Counted from the first letter of the stretch, positions 1-8,658 are shown. The stretch: DNA of 34,367 nt from Bacteroidaceae bacterium (GCA_900770705.1 CAAGLF010000051.1:1-34367); one strand, 5' to 3'. Notes: generated from the sequence alone by a model not told the origin. Numbers and translations: made by a program.

Positions 1-48
1 CCCTCTGCTTGTAAGGCAGACGCTCTGAACCAGCTGAGCTAAGCGCCC
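1..48 (-). tRNA. tRNA-Val (UAC), partial
   Basis: This is the 5' part of a tRNA gene whose 3' portion lies beyond the window edge. Its 48 bases are identical to 125-172 of the complete tRNA-Val next to it, covering the 5' acceptor strand, D arm and anticodon arm with anticodon UAC. The two copies are separated by about 50 bp and probably form one transcript. Confidence 0.93.
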
Positions 49-97
49 GTCCAACGTGTTGTGTCGGTAGCCTTGAAAGGAAGCGGTGGAAGGTGTG

Positions 98-172
98 TGG
101 GCGCTGAGGGATTCGAACCCCCGACCCTCTGCTTGTAAGGCAGACGCTCTGAACCAGCTGAGCTAAGCGCCC
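98..172 (-). tRNA. tRNA-Val (UAC)
   Basis: Read on the minus strand this is a complete 75-nt cloverleaf. The acceptor stem is GGGCGCT paired with AGCGCCC, the D arm contains TTAGCTCAG, the anticodon loop is CTTACAA (anticodon UAC, valine), and the T loop is TTCGAAT. The discriminator base is A. The CCA end is not encoded (CAC follows instead), so CCA must be added after transcription. It is the first gene of a tandem pair with the partial copy at 1-48. Confidence 0.96.
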
Positions 173-191
173 CTTCCTTTCAAAAGCGTTG

Positions 192-222
192 CAAAAGTAG
201 TGTTTTCCGGCGAACTGGCCAA
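192..222 (-). promoter_or_regulatory. Bacteroidetes-type promoter of the tRNA-Val pair
   Basis: On the minus strand TACTTTTG (192-199) matches the -7 consensus TAnnTTTG exactly, and TTG (220-222) lies 20 bp upstream as a -33 box. Transcription would start near 185, about 13 nt before the tRNA 5' end at 172, which is a sensible distance for a tRNA precursor. Confidence 0.7.
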
Positions 223-290
223 GTGTTTGTGCGTTTTTTTTTGCCGGCGGGGTGTTTTTCTTGTTTTTTGCGCGGTTTCTGCGGTGTTTG

Positions 291-1592
291 TCAGTGCTCT
301 GTGGTTTTTTTCTGTCCGAAGTCGGCGGGCACGCGCACCAGCCAGGCAGCCAGGAAGGTCAGGGGGGTGAGTGCGGTCACGAGGATGAAGAAGTTGAGGT
401 AGCCGGTGAGTTCCTGCAGCTCGCCGGCGAACATGCCGGGGAGCATCATCGAGAGGGCCATGAAGCCGGTGCAGAAGGCGTAGTGGGCCGTTTTCTGTTC
501 GCCTTGGGAGAAATAGATGAGATAGAGCATATAGGCGGTGAATCCCAGGCCGTAGCCGAACTGTTCGATGAATACGCAGACGATGGGTGCGGCGAGTCCC
601 TGTGGCTGGTAGTAGGCCAGGAGGATGTAGAGCAGGTCGGGCAGGGTGATGCTGGCCACCATGGGCCAGAGCAGGCGTCGGAAGCCGTATCTGGCCACGG
701 CTATGCCGCCGAGTATGCCTCCTATGGTGAGCCCTATCACGCCTGCGACGCCCTGCACCCATCCGAGTTCTACGGTGGTGAGCCCGAGGCCGCCTTCTGT
801 GCTCTTGTCGAGGAAGAAGAGGGGGCAGATTTTTGTGAGCAGGGCTTCGGGGAAGCGGTAGAGCAGCATGAAGGCCAGTGCTGCCCATATCTGCGGCTTG
901 CGGAAGAAGGAGAGGAAGGTGGCGGCGAAGTCGGCAAGCAGGCGTTCGGAGCTGGTGTTCCGGGGCGTGTCGGCTTCGGGGCGCGGGAGTATATAGCGGT
1001 GGTAGAGCCAGAGCAGGGCGAAGACGGCGGCTGCGCTCCAGAAGGTGAACGACCAGGCGATGGCGGGCTTGCGGGTGAAGACTTCGAGTGCGCCGGCCAG
1101 CATGATGAGCAGTCCCTGCCCGGCGATGGTGGCGATTCGGTAGAAGGTGCTGCGCACGCCTACGTAGAGCGACTGGTCGTGTTCGCCCAGCCCGAGCATA
1201 TAGAAACCGTCGGCGGCGATGTCGTGGGTGGCGCTGCTGAAGGCCATAAGCCAGAAGCAGGCGAGTGTCCACTGCACGTAGTGCGGGGCGTTCACGGTGA
1301 AGGCCACGCCGGAGAGCGAGGCGCCGATGAGGAGCTGCATCGTGAGTATCCACCAGCGCTTGGTGCGCAGCATGTCGACGATGGGGCTCCAGAAGGGCTT
1401 GATGACCCATGGGAGGTAGAGCCAGGAGGTGTAGAGGGCCACGTCGGCGTTGGAGAGGCCGAGGCGTTTGTACATCACCAGGGCGATGGTCATCACGATG
1501 ACGTAGGGTATGCCCTCGGCGAAGTAGAGTGTGGGTATCCACGACAGGGGCGACTTGCGGCAGATTTGCAGGTAGAGGCGTGCGTGTTTCAT
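291..1592 (-). CDS. AmpG-like MFS transporter
   Basis: This 433-aa protein is almost entirely hydrophobic, with about 12 predicted membrane segments, and belongs to the major facilitator superfamily. The N-terminal part (LYFAEGIPYVIVMTIALVMY, then a Trp-Lys-Pro-Phe-Trp-Ser-Pro stretch near residue 65) resembles the AmpG branch, whose members import anhydro-muropeptides from the periplasm into the cytoplasm for peptidoglycan recycling. The gene lies 120 bp downstream of the SpoIID-containing fusion gene on the same strand. No promoter was recognised in that gap, so the two are probably cotranscribed, which supports a cell-wall substrate. The substrate itself is inferred, and another sugar or peptide MFS permease is possible. 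The family is fairly sure. Confidence 0.85.
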   Translation of the reverse strand: MKHARLYLQICRKSPLSWIPTLYFAEGIPYVIVMTIALVMYKRLGLSNADVALYTSWLYLPWVIKPFWSPIVDMLRTKRWWILTMQLLIGASLSGVAFTVNAPHYVQWTLACFWLMAFSSATHDIAADGFYMLGLGEHDQSLYVGVRSTFYRIATIAGQGLLIMLAGALEVFTRKPAIAWSFTFWSAAAVFALLWLYHRYILPRPEADTPRNTSSERLLADFAATFLSFFRKPQIWAALAFMLLYRFPEALLTKICPLFFLDKSTEGGLGLTTVELGWVQGVAGVIGLTIGGILGGIAVARYGFRRLLWPMVASITLPDLLYILLAYYQPQGLAAPIVCVFIEQFGYGLGFTAYMLYLIYFSQGEQKTAHYAFCTGFMALSMMLPGMFAGELQELTGYLNFFILVTALTPLTFLAAWLVRVPADFGQKKTTEH

Positions 1593-1712
1593 CTGTGTTG
1601 CGATTTGTGGGGCGGCCGGTGTTTTTTTCGCCGCGGCAGGAGGAATTTCCGCCGTGGTTTTTTTTCTTGGCGCGGCTGTTGTTGCGCGGCGTGAGGCGGG
1701 GGCGTTGCGCCT

Positions 1713-4700
1713 TTATTTGTATAGCTCGCTGATGGTGGCCGTGCGGTAGTAGTGTAGGAGTATCTCGTCGTAGCGGTAGCCCTTGTCGGCCATCACGGCG
1801 GCGCCTATCTGGCAGAGTCCTACGCCGTGTCCCCATCCGGCGCCGTGGAGCACGAAGCGGGCGGGTATGCCGTCGGTCACTCCCTGCTTCTCTACGACGA
1901 AGGCGGAGCTGTAGAGGTGGGTCTCCGAGAGCAGGCGGCGTATCTCCAGCTCCTTGCCGATGGTCATCTGGCAGCGGGTGCCTACCACGCGGAGTTTCTT
2001 GATGCGTCCGCTCGCACCGCGTTCGAGGGGTATGAGGTCGATGATTTGTCCGAAGTCCTCCTCGCGGCGTTCGCGCACGAGGCGTGCCGCTTCCTCCTGG
2101 CTGAGCTCTACTGTCCAGCGATAGAAGTCGGGTGTCTCCCTGTCGTAATCGTTGAGCACTTCTGCCAGCAGACGTTTGTCGGTGGTGTGGCAGAAGCTGT
2201 CGGGGGTGGCCAGTATGAATTCCTCGGGCCGTTCGAGGGCCATTCTGCGCAGGCTTTCGGGATTGCCTTCGGCGTCGGCCACGGGCTGCAGGTAGGGCAG
2301 TTGCCGGTCCTCCCAGCAGGTGTCGTAGGTCTCGCTGACGCCTCCGCAGCACTTGCTGAAGCGGGCGTCGCAGAGTTCGCCCTCGTGGGTGAGCACGCGG
2401 CCGCGGGTGGCGGCTACTGCCGCGCTGGCGCGTGAGCTGGTGGCGCGTGTCACGCCCTGGTAGCGCTGGCAGTGGTCGTCGGCGCATACGTCGAAGAGCA
2501 CGTGGTCCTCGCGGTCGTACCAGCGTATGAACTCGTCTCCCTTGCGCTGGAAGCTGAAGAATCCGGCTCCCTGTCCCGTCTGCCTGCGCCGGCCGGCCAT
2601 CTGTGCGAGCAGCCAGCTTCGGGAGATGACGGCGTGGGCCTTGAGCAGCTCTTCGCTCGAGGTGGCGCTCATTTCGCTCGAGATGACGCTCTCGAGGTAC
2701 TGCTCTACGGGCAGGATGTTGAGCACCACGATTTTCTGCTCGTCGACGATGAGGCGCAGCTCTCCGCGGAAGGTTTGCCGCTCCTGGCGCTCCCAGTGGA
2801 ACTTTGCGCCGATGGTCACGTTGTCGAGGGAGAAGGTGGCGCCTTCGGTGTCGGGATGGAAGGTGAGCTCGCTGTAGATGTTGCCGTTCCACAGGATGCC
2901 GCCGTCTTTCGACTCTGCCGTCTGCTCTCCCTCCACGGCCATTCCCTTGGCCACGAAGGGAGCGTTCAGCCGGAAGCTGATGCGTTCGGCGGCCATAATG
3001 CCTACGGTCACTTCCGGCTCTCCCTGCCCGCTGAAGAGGTCGGCCGCGGTGCCTTCGGCGGCGGCTTCGTGGGTTTCGGCGGCAGGGGCCGTGCGTGGCC
3101 GCCCCTTGTGCAGGCGGCGGGCGATGGCGGCTGCCTCGCTCTCCGTGACGGTCACTTCGCGCAGTATGCCTACGGCCTGACGGGGCGTCAGCCGGCGGAA
3201 GTCTTCCTCGCGTGGGGTGATGATGAGGCCGCCCATATCAATGGCGCCCGGGCTGATGATCATCTGGCTGCGCCCTTCGGCCTCGTAGCAGTCGGGACGG
3301 TGTTTCCTGCGGGGGAACACGACGAACACGAGGCCGTCCTCGTCCGTCAGCGTGCCGCCTGTACGCCAGGCCAGCACGTTGATGTCGGGCTCCTGCGCCT
3401 TGTCGCGTACGGGCAGCAGGGCGATGAGTTTGCGCAGCAGGTAGTAATTGCACTCCAGCTTGCAGCCCATCACTACGAAGCCCGGGCAGGCATAGCCTTT
3501 CAGGAGGTAGATGCCGGCGGCCTGCGAGGTGTATCCCAGTTCCTCCAGTTCGGCCTGTTCCGATGGTGTGAGCGGATATATTTTCTCCAGCTTGTTCTCC
3601 AGATACTTCCAGTCGCGCTCGAGGGGTACAATGCCGCGTGCTCCTGCCTGCAGGTGTGCGTGGTCGGGGGCCGAGGCTCCGCAGTTTGCACCGTTGTAGA
3701 ACACGATGAAGTCGCTCAGTTCCCAGGCCGTTCTGCCGAAGGCGGGCAGCAGTGCATCGAGGGTCTGCGGCACGTGGCGCCGCGTGGGTATGGTGAGGTG
3801 GTGCGGCAGGATGGGGAAGGGGTTCACCAGCAGGTGGTAGCTCCCCTCCACGGGCAGGTCGGTCTGCTCCTTGGGGCGGTTCTGGTCGCAGAGGAAGCAC
3901 GGGCGCCGGCGGATGTTGCGCTTGTCGGTCTTGGCGCCGGTCGATACTATGCGGCGCGGATTGAACTGTACGGCCAGCTCGAAGTCGTCGGTGGGCAGGC
4001 GGCGCTCCTCCACGCCTTCCGTGAGGTCGGCGAAGCGGCGCTCCACCTCCTGCCACTGCCGCAGCTGGCTGTCGAAGAAGGCGAGGACGGCCTCCTGGCT
4101 CACGGGCGTGTTCCAGCGGCGTATCATCTGCTGGCGTGCCCGCAGCTCGAGCGTGCGGAGCGTATCTTTATAGAGATTGTTGCGGTTTACGCGCTCGGGC
4201 GACAGTGCCGCGTCGGAGTTTCCCTCCCATCGGCGGCACAGGTAGAGCTCGTCGTAGATGCGGCCTATGCGGTAGCGGCGCGAGATGGCCAGTCCCAGTG
4301 CATAGTCTTCGCCGTACGACGTGTTGGGGAAGCCCACTTGGCGCAGTATGTCCGTGCGGAAGGCGCGGGGTGCCCCCAGTCCGTTGATTCGCAGGGCGTT
4401 GTTGCGTCCGTTGTCGGGCGTCCATTCGCGGTGGGCGATAAGTCCGGGCGGCAGGGTGTGCAGCTGGAAGTCCACAATGCGGTAGGCACCGATGACCATG
4501 GCCGCCTTCTGCTTGCGGAAGGCCTCGACAATCTGCTGCAGCGTGGCGGGCGAGGCATAGAGGTCGTCCGAATCGAGCTGTACGGCGTAGCGGCCGCAGT
4601 GTGCAGAGCGCACGGCCACGTCCCAGCAGCCCCCAATGCCCAGGTCCTGCCGCTGGGGGCGCAGGAGCACCACACGGCGGTCGGTCTGCAGGGCTTCGAC

Positions 4701-5585
4701 GGCTTCGGCTGTGCCGTCGGTGCTGTGGTTGTCCACGCAGATAATGTTGAAGTCGAAGTCCGTCTCTTGCTCCAGCACGGAGCGTACGGCGTCTGTGATG
4801 GTGCGTACGCGGTTGCGCACGGGTATGATGACGCTGGCTTCCACGGGGTATTCGTCCGCATCGTTCGGCAGCTCGTCCCATTCGTCCGGCGCCAGCCAGG
4901 CGCCCACGGCCTTCAGGTGTTCCGTGCAGGCCCGTTCGTTCTCCAGCTGCACCTCGCGGGCTGCCGGCGACACGTAGTCGAACTGCTTCTCGCCGCTGGC
5001 CCGGAGGTCCAGCTCCGTCTCCGTGTAGAGGGGCTCGCCCAGATGGCGGATTTCCCCTTGCCGGCTGAGGAAGAGGCGCAGGGCATAGGACGCGGCATAG
5101 CGGTAGCGGCCCGGCTTTTCCAGCTCGAAAAAGCGCTTTAGCTCCGCCGTCCGCACCAGCCAGAGGCCTCCGAAGTCGAAGTCGTCGCGCAGGCTGCCGG
5201 GCTGGTAGGCTATCTTGGGCCGAAGTTCCAGCCCTTCCCCGCGCTCCACGTAGTGGTCGCAGTAGGTCATCACGGCCCCGAAGTCCGCCATAGCCTGCTG
5301 CAGGCGCTCCAGGCAGCGGTAGGCCGGCCGGAATATGGTGGGCTTCAGGAAGAGGGCCACGTAGGGCGCTTCCGCCTTGGCCGCTATCCGGCGGAGCAGC
5401 TTCGTGCTTCCCGCCGGCGCGCCGCCCAGCTGGCAGCAGCGCTCGGGCAGGCCGTCGAGCGGAGCCTCGTCGGGCGTAATAATATATAATGTGTCTACCG
5501 CAGGGTCGGCGGTCAGCGTGGACAGCGTGTCGCGCATAGCCGGACATTCCGTCCAGAGCAGAAAGAAGTCTATCGCACTTTTCAT
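1713..5585 (-). CDS. Four-part fusion: two glycosyltransferase-like domains, DUF4922 and SpoIID/LytB
   Basis: This encodes 1290 aa. Residues 1-230 look like a degenerate GT-A domain. Residues 250-480 are a GT2 glycosyltransferase (VIIPVRN at 252, DSDD at 338-341, YGEDYALG near 424). Residues 540-820 match DUF4922, a HIT/GalT-like nucleotide-transferase fold (CFLC at 563-566, DHAHLQ at 641-646). An Ala-rich linker (about 830-860) leads to a SpoIID/LytB domain at 895-1290. That domain carries the candidate catalytic Glu971 in a YLESVISSEM context and a GWGHGVGLCQIGA motif near 1250. SpoIID enzymes cleave denuded peptidoglycan glycan strands. I see no signal peptide or membrane segment, which fits the nucleotide-using domains but not an extracytoplasmic SpoIID. 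The start is Met at 5585; the frame stays open to 5843, but that extension is Arg-rich and overlaps the promoter-like box. The physiological role is unknown. Confidence 0.88.
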   Translation of the reverse strand: MKSAIDFFLLWTECPAMRDTLSTLTADPAVDTLYIITPDEAPLDGLPERCCQLGGAPAGSTKLLRRIAAKAEAPYVALFLKPTIFRPAYRCLERLQQAMADFGAVMTYCDHYVERGEGLELRPKIAYQPGSLRDDFDFGGLWLVRTAELKRFFELEKPGRYRYAASYALRLFLSRQGEIRHLGEPLYTETELDLRASGEKQFDYVSPAAREVQLENERACTEHLKAVGAWLAPDEWDELPNDADEYPVEASVIIPVRNRVRTITDAVRSVLEQETDFDFNIICVDNHSTDGTAEAVEALQTDRRVVLLRPQRQDLGIGGCWDVAVRSAHCGRYAVQLDSDDLYASPATLQQIVEAFRKQKAAMVIGAYRIVDFQLHTLPPGLIAHREWTPDNGRNNALRINGLGAPRAFRTDILRQVGFPNTSYGEDYALGLAISRRYRIGRIYDELYLCRRWEGNSDAALSPERVNRNNLYKDTLRTLELRARQQMIRRWNTPVSQEAVLAFFDSQLRQWQEVERRFADLTEGVEERRLPTDDFELAVQFNPRRIVSTGAKTDKRNIRRRPCFLCDQNRPKEQTDLPVEGSYHLLVNPFPILPHHLTIPTRRHVPQTLDALLPAFGRTAWELSDFIVFYNGANCGASAPDHAHLQAGARGIVPLERDWKYLENKLEKIYPLTPSEQAELEELGYTSQAAGIYLLKGYACPGFVVMGCKLECNYYLLRKLIALLPVRDKAQEPDINVLAWRTGGTLTDEDGLVFVVFPRRKHRPDCYEAEGRSQMIISPGAIDMGGLIITPREEDFRRLTPRQAVGILREVTVTESEAAAIARRLHKGRPRTAPAAETHEAAAEGTAADLFSGQGEPEVTVGIMAAERISFRLNAPFVAKGMAVEGEQTAESKDGGILWNGNIYSELTFHPDTEGATFSLDNVTIGAKFHWERQERQTFRGELRLIVDEQKIVVLNILPVEQYLESVISSEMSATSSEELLKAHAVISRSWLLAQMAGRRRQTGQGAGFFSFQRKGDEFIRWYDREDHVLFDVCADDHCQRYQGVTRATSSRASAAVAATRGRVLTHEGELCDARFSKCCGGVSETYDTCWEDRQLPYLQPVADAEGNPESLRRMALERPEEFILATPDSFCHTTDKRLLAEVLNDYDRETPDFYRWTVELSQEEAARLVRERREEDFGQIIDLIPLERGASGRIKKLRVVGTRCQMTIGKELEIRRLLSETHLYSSAFVVEKQGVTDGIPARFVLHGAGWGHGVGLCQIGAAVMADKGYRYDEILLHYYRTATISELYK

Positions 5586-5663
5586 TGCGTGGTATGGCTT
5601 GAAGGATGGTGTTTTTCGAAGATACGCCCCGCCATCCGCCCCGGCGGGACGGCGAGACGCGAG

Positions 5664-5671
5664 CAAAAGTA
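5664..5671 (-). promoter_or_regulatory. Probable -7 promoter box for the SpoIID fusion gene
   Basis: TACTTTTG on the minus strand is an exact match to TAnnTTTG and would give a leader of about 70 nt before the start at 5585. No convincing -33 box is seen 19-21 bp upstream. Its position inside the longer open frame is an argument for starting translation at 5585. Confidence 0.5.
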
Positions 5672-5914
5672 CGAAAAATCCCTTGAAACGCCGAACTTTC
5701 TGCCTATAAAGGCGTATGGCGGCCCGTAAATGCCTGCTTTTGCGGATTCGCCGACCGTGCGGAAGTGCCCCTCCGGCATATTTCCCGGTCCTGCCGGCCC
5801 TCCGCTCCGGGCTGCGGCAGGTCCGGAGAGGCTTCCGGCGCAAGGCGGAGAGGCGGCGGGAAGAAGTGCGCCACTTTTTTTTGGTAATGTTAGGAAATGT
5901 TTCAGAATTTCCCT

Positions 5915-5922
5915 TATCTTTG
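5915..5922 (+). promoter_or_regulatory. Probable -7 promoter box for the PiT transporter gene
   Basis: TATCTTTG matches TAnnTTTG exactly. The leader to the ATG at 6046 would be about 115 nt. A TTTG at 5880-5883 is too far upstream (31 bp) to be the usual -33 box. Confidence 0.55.
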
Positions 5923-6045
5923 CAGCGACAACTTCGGCCGCGGAAAGGCCGTTAAGGTGGCGGCAGGCGGCTTGCCGGGTGCAAGTTTTTCGCTTTCTGC
6001 CTGTTAACGGCGGCTTTCGGCGGAGCAAAAGCCCATTTCAACCTT

Positions 6046-8310
6046 ATGGACGTATTTTTTTATTACGGAATCCTGGTATTCCTGTTTGTGCTGGCCACGT
6101 TTGACCTGTCGATAGGTGTGGCCAACGACGCCGTGAACTTTCTAAGTCCTGCTGTCGGTGCGCGTGCCTCCAAGTTTCGCACGGCGCTCATTGTGGCCGC
6201 CATCGGTATCTTTGTGGGCGCCTCGACTTCGAGTGGGATGATGGACATTGCCAGGCACGGCATTCTGCAGCCCACGCAGTATGCGCTGTCCGACGTGATG
6301 TGCGTATTTCTGGCTGTGTCGGCTACAGACGTTATCCTGATGGATATCTTCAATACCCTGGGCATGCCCACGTCGACCACGGTGTCGATGGTGTTTGGCC
6401 TGTTCGGAGGCTCGACGGCCCTGGCGCTGACCAAGATGATCGGTACGGGCACGGCCTATGCCGACCTGATAAACACGGAGAAAGTGCTGACCGTCATTCT
6501 CAGCATTTTCATGAGCGTGGCCATCGCCTTCGTATTCGGTCTGCTGGTGATGTGGATCACGCGTATCGTGTTCACCTTCAACTACAAGAGGCACCTGAAG
6601 TGGAGTATTGCCGTATTCGGCGGCCTGAGCATCACGAGCATATTCTTCTTCCTGATCACAACGGGGCTGAAGAACTCCACACTGCTCGTCTCCATCAACC
6701 CCGAATGGACGCCGGCCTTCATCGATGCCCACAAGCTGCCGATACTGGGCATTTGCTTCGTCCTGTTCACGATAGTCGTGGAGCTGCTCCACCTCGCGCG
6801 CGTGAACATCTTCAAAATCATCGTGCTCTTCGGCACCTTCGCGCTGGCAATGGCCTTTGCCGGCAACGACCTCGTGAATTTCATCGGCGTGCCGCTCGCA
6901 GGCTTCGAGTCAGTGCTCGATTGGCACAATGCCGGCCATCCCGATGCCGACGCCTATATGATGACGGAGCTGGCAGGCCCCTCGCAGAACGCCTTCTTCA
7001 ACGCGCTGAAGCCCTGGTTCCTGATAGGTGCCGGCCTCATTATGATTACCGCCATCTGCCGCTCGAAGAAAGCGCAGAAGGTCATCGAGACCAGCAACAA
7101 CCTGTCGCGCCAGGACGAGGGCGACGAAGTGTTCTCAAGCTCGAAAATCGCCCGGACGACGGTGCGCAGCGTGCTCACGAGCACGTCCTTCGTTGCCCGG
7201 TATATCCCCCGCAGGGTATCGGCCTGGATAGACTCCCGTTTCGACACGGACCAGGTGCAACTCTCCGAGGGAGCGAGCTTCGACCTGGTGCGCGCCGCCG
7301 TCAACCTCGTGCTCGCCGGCCTGCTCATCGTGATAGGCACCAGTTTCCAGCTCCCCCTCTCCACTACCTACGTGGCCTTTATGGTAGCGATGGGAACCAG
7401 CCTGGCCGACCGCGCCTGGGGGCGTGAAACGGCCGTCTACCGTATCACGGGCGTCATCTCCGTCATCGGCGGCTGGTTCATCACGGCCGGTGCCGCCTTC
7501 ATACTGAGCTTTGCCATCGCCATGCTCAACCACGTGGGCGGCATTGTGGCCATGGCCGTCGTCGTAGGCGTGATAGCCCTCGTGCTCGTCAACAACAACC
7601 GCAAGTTCCAGAAGAAGCAGGAGGAGGAAAACGTGGATACCCTGTTCCGACAGCTCATTCGCTGCCACGACCGCCAGCAGGCCTGGCCCATGCTCCGCAC
7701 ACACGTGGTGGAAACGCAGGCCGCCATGGTGGCCGCTGCGCGCAACTGCTTCAGAAACATCACCCAGGGCCTCATGCACGACAATATCAAGGCCCTGCGC
7801 CTGGCAGCTGGCGAGCTGGAAGACAAAAAGGCGATGTGGAAGCGCTACAGAAGGAAGGAAGTCGTGGGTATGCGCAAGATAGACTACCTGCAGGCCGTGG
7901 AGAAGAACACATGGTTCCACCTCGGCGCCAACAGCGTGAGCCAGATTATCTACTGTCTCAAACGTATGCTCGAGCCCACCCTCGAACACGTCGACAACAA
8001 CTTCAATCCGCTGCCCCGGGAGTACGCCGAGGAGCTCCTGCCCATCTGCAATGAGATCGACCGCCTCATGGAGCGCACGGAGCAGATGATACAGAGCGGC
8101 AAGTTCGACCGTTCGGACGAATTGCTCGTAGAAGGCAACGCCATGAAAGCCCGCCTCTCCCAGATACGCCACCACCAGCAGGACCGCATACAGCGCGAGG
8201 ACGCCAACATCAAAGTCTCCCTGCTCTACCTCAACACCCTGCAGGAGGCACAGGAACTTATTTCTATGACCCGCCACCTGCTGCGCGCCTCCAAGCGCTT
8301 CCAGGCCTGA
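6046..8310 (+). CDS. PiT-family inorganic phosphate transporter with PhoU-like C-terminal region
   Basis: The 754-aa inner-membrane protein carries the duplicated PiT signature: GVANDAVNF at 24-32 and AGNDLVNFIGVPLAG at 272-286. It also has the paired TSTT (109-112) and LSTTYV (438-443) loops. PiT proteins are cation-coupled (H+ or Na+) phosphate symporters. After the last membrane segment (about residue 515) comes a charged, helical region of about 235 residues resembling PhoU, a usual negative regulator of phosphate uptake. That region is rich in paired basic and acidic residues and ends in a helix with LLYLNTLQEAQELISM. In other bacteria this regulator (PhoU or DUF47) is often a separate neighbouring gene, and none is seen here. 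The gene stands alone, with divergent and structured flanks. Confidence 0.93.
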   Translation: MDVFFYYGILVFLFVLATFDLSIGVANDAVNFLSPAVGARASKFRTALIVAAIGIFVGASTSSGMMDIARHGILQPTQYALSDVMCVFLAVSATDVILMDIFNTLGMPTSTTVSMVFGLFGGSTALALTKMIGTGTAYADLINTEKVLTVILSIFMSVAIAFVFGLLVMWITRIVFTFNYKRHLKWSIAVFGGLSITSIFFFLITTGLKNSTLLVSINPEWTPAFIDAHKLPILGICFVLFTIVVELLHLARVNIFKIIVLFGTFALAMAFAGNDLVNFIGVPLAGFESVLDWHNAGHPDADAYMMTELAGPSQNAFFNALKPWFLIGAGLIMITAICRSKKAQKVIETSNNLSRQDEGDEVFSSSKIARTTVRSVLTSTSFVARYIPRRVSAWIDSRFDTDQVQLSEGASFDLVRAAVNLVLAGLLIVIGTSFQLPLSTTYVAFMVAMGTSLADRAWGRETAVYRITGVISVIGGWFITAGAAFILSFAIAMLNHVGGIVAMAVVVGVIALVLVNNNRKFQKKQEEENVDTLFRQLIRCHDRQQAWPMLRTHVVETQAAMVAAARNCFRNITQGLMHDNIKALRLAAGELEDKKAMWKRYRRKEVVGMRKIDYLQAVEKNTWFHLGANSVSQIIYCLKRMLEPTLEHVDNNFNPLPREYAEELLPICNEIDRLMERTEQMIQSGKFDRSDELLVEGNAMKARLSQIRHHQQDRIQREDANIKVSLLYLNTLQEAQELISMTRHLLRASKRFQA

Positions 8311-8333
8311 GGTCCGCCGAACTCCGCAGAAAC

Positions 8334-8409
8334 AGGCGGGGCGGTACGAAAAACTCTTGCGGCACAACTGCCGCCGGGCAAGCCCGAAGTTTTCCGTGCC
8401 GCCCCGCTT
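8334..8409 (+). terminator. Long structured hairpin downstream of the PiT gene
   Basis: Arms 8334-8355 and 8388-8409 pair over about 22 positions with one mismatch and two wobbles. Inside, CTTGC (8356-8360) pairs with GCAAG (8378-8382), and GGCA (8361-8364) pairs with TGCC (8369-8372). The structure begins 24 nt after the PiT stop codon. No U-tract follows, so it may be a 3'-end stabiliser or a Rho-dependent end rather than a classical intrinsic terminator. Confidence 0.55.
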
Positions 8410-8550
8410 CGCGTGTACCCCTTGCCCTTCCCCTGCATCCGGCCGCGCAGGGCGCAGCCGACAAACACAGCATATCAGGGAAAGCTCCCGCAAAAACAGC
8501 CGCATTTCCGCACAGAAATACGCCGAAAGTGCAGAAAAAGCCCCATTCTG

Positions 8551-8581
8551 TTTCCGTTTTAACGGGAAAAACGTACCTTTG
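8551..8581 (+). promoter_or_regulatory. Promoter of the nitroreductase operon
   Basis: TACCTTTG (8574-8581) fits the -7 consensus TAnnTTTG exactly. TTTC (8551-8554), 19 bp upstream, is a three-out-of-four match to the TTTG -33 box. The implied start point is near 8588, about 70 nt before the ATG at 8659. Confidence 0.65.
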
Positions 8582-8658
8582 CAAAAATCCCGCACTTCGG
8601 AACAGGCCGCCGGATTCCCCCGGACAACGCCCCGGAGGCACGAAACGAAGCCCCAGCT

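Larger units (their letters stand above)
5586..6045. other. Divergent intergenic region, SpoIID fusion / PiT
   Basis: This 460-bp gap separates two divergent genes. It holds the probable -7 boxes of both (5664-5671 minus, 5915-5922 plus) and a GC-rich middle section. Several open frames cross it, but none shows domain-like composition or a plausible start, and I see no RNA gene. Confidence 0.6.
8311..8658. other. Intergenic region after the PiT gene
   Basis: This 348-bp stretch holds the large hairpin at 8334-8409 and the nitroreductase promoter near 8551-8581. Between them (about 8410-8540) I see no gene or repeat. Confidence 0.6.

Noticed and set aside
163..2892. 909-codon minus-strand open frame across the MFS and SpoIID genes
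   Set aside because: It is Arg/His/Pro-rich, has no domain or hydrophobic pattern, and overlaps two well-supported genes in another frame. It is a product of GC-rich codon structure.
2472..5141. 889-codon plus-strand open frame opposite the fusion gene
   Set aside because: It is antisense to a gene with clear GT2, DUF4922 and SpoIID motifs. Its Gly/Ala/Val/His composition is typical of an antisense shadow.
5586..5843. 86-residue N-terminal extension of the SpoIID fusion
   Set aside because: It is Arg-rich, unlike the following domain, and contains an exact -7 promoter box. Met at 5585 begins the folded sequence.
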